Of a stretch of DNA of 14,967 bases, positions 13,025-14,967 are shown piece by piece; the first letter of the stretch is position 1, and the number at the start of each line of letters is the position of its first letter. The position numbers and the translations under genes are program-made. The notes under the pieces are model-generated. The model saw only the letters and a program-made list of their open reading frames with translations. It was not told the origin of the DNA and did not search any database. This DNA comes from Methanomassiliicoccus sp. UBA6. GTDB lineage: Archaea; Thermoplasmatota; Thermoplasmata; Methanomassiliicoccales; Methanomassiliicoccaceae. The stretch covers positions 1 to 14,967 of the forward strand of contig DAVH01000025.1 of the NCBI GenBank assembly GCA_002508545.1, given 5' to 3'.

Positions 13025-14545
13025 GTGAGCACGTTCTCGTTCATCGCCCGGATGCCAGATGATCCCGGCGCCCTGCACAAGGCCGCGGAGATCATCAAGA
13101 GCCACGGTGGGAACATCCATCGCGTCGACTACGATCGACGGATCGATCCGCACATCGTCTTCTGGCAGGTAGATGCGGACGAGGACGCGCCGGAGAGGAT
13201 CACCAAGGACCTGCAGGCCATCGGATACCTGCAGACCTCCCTGGCCACGCTGAGGTACCTGAAGTTCTCGGTCTACCTGCCGGACGAGCCGGGCATGCTG
13301 TTCGAGTTCCTCGGCTACACCACCGGGGCGGGCGCGAACATCGCGTTCCTTGACTTCGACGACCGCGGGAAGCATCCCGGAAGGCTCACCGTCGCCCTAA
13401 CGCTGGACAACGATACTGTTGCCTACCGCCTCCTGGAGGAGCTGAAGCTCCGGTGGCGCCTGGAGATCCTGGAGTACGATTCCACGGGGAAGAAGCTGGA
13501 CGACACCGTGTTCTACATCCGCTTCGCCCAGGAACTGCGGGAGATCATCGGGACGGAGGACGAGGAGTTCCTGTTCCGCCTGCTGCACGATTCCAACCAC
13601 ATCGCCCAGGAGCTGACGTCGCAGGGGCGCGATCCCCACATGGTGTTCCGTTCGATCCTGCAGACCGGGCGGACGCTGAGGCAGACCACCGGCCTCGGCT
13701 TCTACTCCTTGTATCAGGAGGTCCCCTTGAGCACGGGGGGAACGCTGTACTGCTTCCAGCTCCCCTGCGGCGGCTCGGTGTACGTGCTGCGCAACGCCGG
13801 GCGCATCGCCATGTTCGATACCGGGTTCGGCATCTATCACCGCGAGATCGTGGAGATGCTCGCCCACTTCGGTCTGGACCCCCGCGACCTCGAGGGCATA
13901 TACATCACTCACGCGGACGCTGACCACTCCGGAGGCGGCGCGCTGTTCGAAGCCCCGTCGACGATGCACCCCGGCTCCATGGACATCATCCACGCCGCGA
14001 ACCGCGCCTACGGCTCGCAAATGGAGGGCTCGATCCTCGGGCAGGTGTACACTAAGTTCATCAACCTGTTCTCGCAGTTCAACCCCCCGGTCAACGTGAG
14101 GCTGCTCCCTCCCGCTTCGGAGAAGAAGCGCAACGGCCTGCCGGTCATCGAGGAGATCGATATATGCGGGCTGAGGTTCGAGGTCCTGGAGTCGCTGGGC
14201 GGGCACCTCCACGGGCACGTCTTCTACCTCTGCCCCGAGGCCGGCCTGCTGTTCACCGGGGACTGCCTCATCAACTTCGATTCCCTGACCCCGGAGATGG
14301 AGGAGTTCGCCAGCCTGGCCAAGAACCTCATGACGACCGTGAACGTCGACTCGGAGCGGGCGCGCCGGGAGCGGAAGGCCCTGCTCGAGATCGGTGCCGA
14401 CCTCGACGCTCAGGCCAAGGCCCGCGACGGCAGGCTGCTGGTGTGCTGCGGACACGGTGCGGTGTCGACCATCGAGAAGGACGGCCTGCGGGTGTTCGGG
14501 GAGATCAAGAGATATGATGTCGCCGACCATTACGCGGTAAAATGA
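13025..14545 (+). CDS. ACT-ACT-metallo-beta-lactamase fold fusion protein
   Basis: A 506-residue protein from GTG 13025. Two ACT domains come first: about 3-74 (FSFIARMPDDPGALHKAAEI, Pro14-Gly15) and about 79-152 (FSVYLPDEPGMLFEFLGY, Pro89-Gly90). ACT domains bind amino acids or similar small ligands and control attached enzymes. A helical linker (about 154-240) leads to an MBL-fold domain (about 240-494). Its metal ligands appear complete: HADADH (296-301), a His in GGHLHGH (394-398), the Asp of TGD (413), and the His of CCGHG (477). The second His of the classic HxHxDH is Asp, giving HxDxDH, close to the HxExDH of di-iron ODP/flavodiiron proteins. The substrate is unknown. A TTG at 12977 could add 16 residues, but it lies inside a dyad and upstream of the likely TSS. 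Confidence 0.85.
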   Translation: MSTFSFIARMPDDPGALHKAAEIIKSHGGNIHRVDYDRRIDPHIVFWQVDADEDAPERITKDLQAIGYLQTSLATLRYLKFSVYLPDEPGMLFEFLGYTTGAGANIAFLDFDDRGKHPGRLTVALTLDNDTVAYRLLEELKLRWRLEILEYDSTGKKLDDTVFYIRFAQELREIIGTEDEEFLFRLLHDSNHIAQELTSQGRDPHMVFRSILQTGRTLRQTTGLGFYSLYQEVPLSTGGTLYCFQLPCGGSVYVLRNAGRIAMFDTGFGIYHREIVEMLAHFGLDPRDLEGIYITHADADHSGGGALFEAPSTMHPGSMDIIHAANRAYGSQMEGSILGQVYTKFINLFSQFNPPVNVRLLPPASEKKRNGLPVIEEIDICGLRFEVLESLGGHLHGHVFYLCPEAGLLFTGDCLINFDSLTPEMEEFASLAKNLMTTVNVDSERARRERKALLEIGADLDAQAKARDGRLLVCCGHGAVSTIEKDGLRVFGEIKRYDVADHYAVK

Positions 14546-14621
14546 ACATTCCTATCATGTTCGTATGTCGACGCCTTCCCATCCTGGCATGATGTCAGCG
14601 AATGATTACAGTAATAATAAT

Positions 14622-14675
14622 ATTATATAATTAGCAATTTTATTCATAGCCGACTCCGGTTCTCCAATAGTCGGC
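14622..14675 (+). promoter_or_regulatory. Promoter and TSS-overlapping dyad of the CHASE4 sensor gene
   Basis: ATTATATAA (14622-14630) is a clear TATA box and predicts transcription from about 14651. A perfect inverted repeat, GCCGACT (14649-14655) and AGTCGGC (14669-14675) with 13 bases between, begins at that point. It could be an operator over the start site, or a hairpin at the 5' end of the roughly 40-nt leader. No SD site precedes the ATG at 14691. Confidence 0.5.
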
Positions 14676-14690
14676 GTTAGAGTTGTTACG

Positions 14691-14967
14691 ATGAAACTGC
14701 GTCGCAAGACCATGCTTTCCATGGTCGCGGTCATGGCCATAATGACATTGGCGATCGTGCTGCTGTCTTACATGATCATCATGGACACCGTCCTCCATAG
14801 GGAGCGGTTCGAGGCGGAGACGGACCTTGACAGGGCGGCGGCGTCAGTGGGGGTCATCGGGTCGGAGATGGAGAGGACGGCCTCGGACTGGGCCGTCTGG
14901 AACGACACCTACGTGTTCATGCAGGACGGGAACCAGGATTACATCGATTCGAATCTGAACTATAGTA
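14691..14967 (+). CDS. Membrane sensor with extracellular CHASE4 domain, 3' end cut by window
   Basis: The frame runs from ATG 14691 to the window edge (92 codons seen). The N-terminus is basic (MKLRRK), followed by a transmembrane helix (about 8-31). The start of an exported domain follows, with SDWAVWNDTYVFMQDG (65-80) and YIDSNL. The D-W-A-x-W-x-D-T-Y pattern followed by YI-xx-NL is the signature of CHASE4, an extracellular sensor domain found on histidine kinases and other signal-transduction proteins in bacteria and archaea. The output domain lies beyond the window, so its type (PAS/histidine kinase or other) cannot be stated. The ligand is unknown. Confidence 0.85.
   Translation, partial: MKLRRKTMLSMVAVMAIMTLAIVLLSYMIIMDTVLHRERFEAETDLDRAAASVGVIGSEMERTASDWAVWNDTYVFMQDGNQDYIDSNLNYS

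Noticed and set aside
13009..13027. Sequence CCCGGTACA shared with the stretch before the first recombinase (7413-7421), considered as a second recombination site
   Set aside because: The match is only nine bases, without the flanking dyad. Chance is the simpler explanation in GC-rich DNA.
13397..14530. 377-codon frame antisense to the ACT-MBL gene
   Set aside because: Composition is Arg/Gly/Val/Glu/Gln-rich without motifs. The sense strand carries clear ACT and metal-binding motifs.

Overview
The window looks like chromosomal DNA of a euryarchaeon, most likely of the class Thermoplasmata (a relative of the Methanomassiliicoccales is my best guess). The evidence is a group II chaperonin with a Gly-Met tail, an archaeal-only Nre repair protein, an archaeal RPA-type OB-fold protein, archaeal TATA boxes, promoters without a Shine-Dalgarno (SD) site, and T-tract terminators. 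Coding DNA is GC-rich, whereas several intergenic stretches are very AT-rich. No methanogenesis, rRNA or tRNA gene is present, so the taxonomy is inference.

Layout. (1) 1-1995: a 5'-truncated Nre DNA-repair gene overlaps a radical SAM gene of the SPL/COG1533 family, forming a likely repair operon. (2) 2153-3820: a thermosome subunit with a clear TATA box and SD site. (3) 3985-5334 (+) and 5483-6487 (-): two convergent genes for cell-surface proteins I cannot assign, one with a signal peptide and C-terminal anchor, the other with an N-terminal anchor. (4) 6807-7226 (-): a small single-OB RPA-like protein with a leaderless start inside a perfect dyad. (5) 7439-9080: two overlapping, related serine recombinases, both ending before the usual zinc-ribbon/coiled-coil region, with perfect dyads just upstream. 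(6) 9114-9911: a monofunctional proline dehydrogenase. (7) 9912-10849: a structured intergenic element, a long leader with a GNRA-capped hairpin, and a six-helix membrane protein resembling the GPR1/FUN34/YaaH (SatP) acetate transporters. (8) 10850-11966: about 1.1 kb of mostly AT-rich, gene-poor DNA with a cluster of T-tracts and one 57-residue ribbon-helix-helix gene (11477-11650) behind repeated TATAGAA motifs. (9) 11967-12677 (-): a fluoride channel gene (crcB) followed directly by a DUF190 gene. (10) 13025-14545: two ACT domains fused to a metallo-beta-lactamase-fold domain. (11) 14691-end: the 5' part of a CHASE4 sensor gene cut by the window edge.

The least ordinary items are the paired short serine recombinases with their upstream dyads, the ACT-ACT-MBL fusion with an HxDxDH metal motif, and several dyads or structured leaders placed at predicted promoters. 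I see no CRISPR array and no complete insertion sequence.
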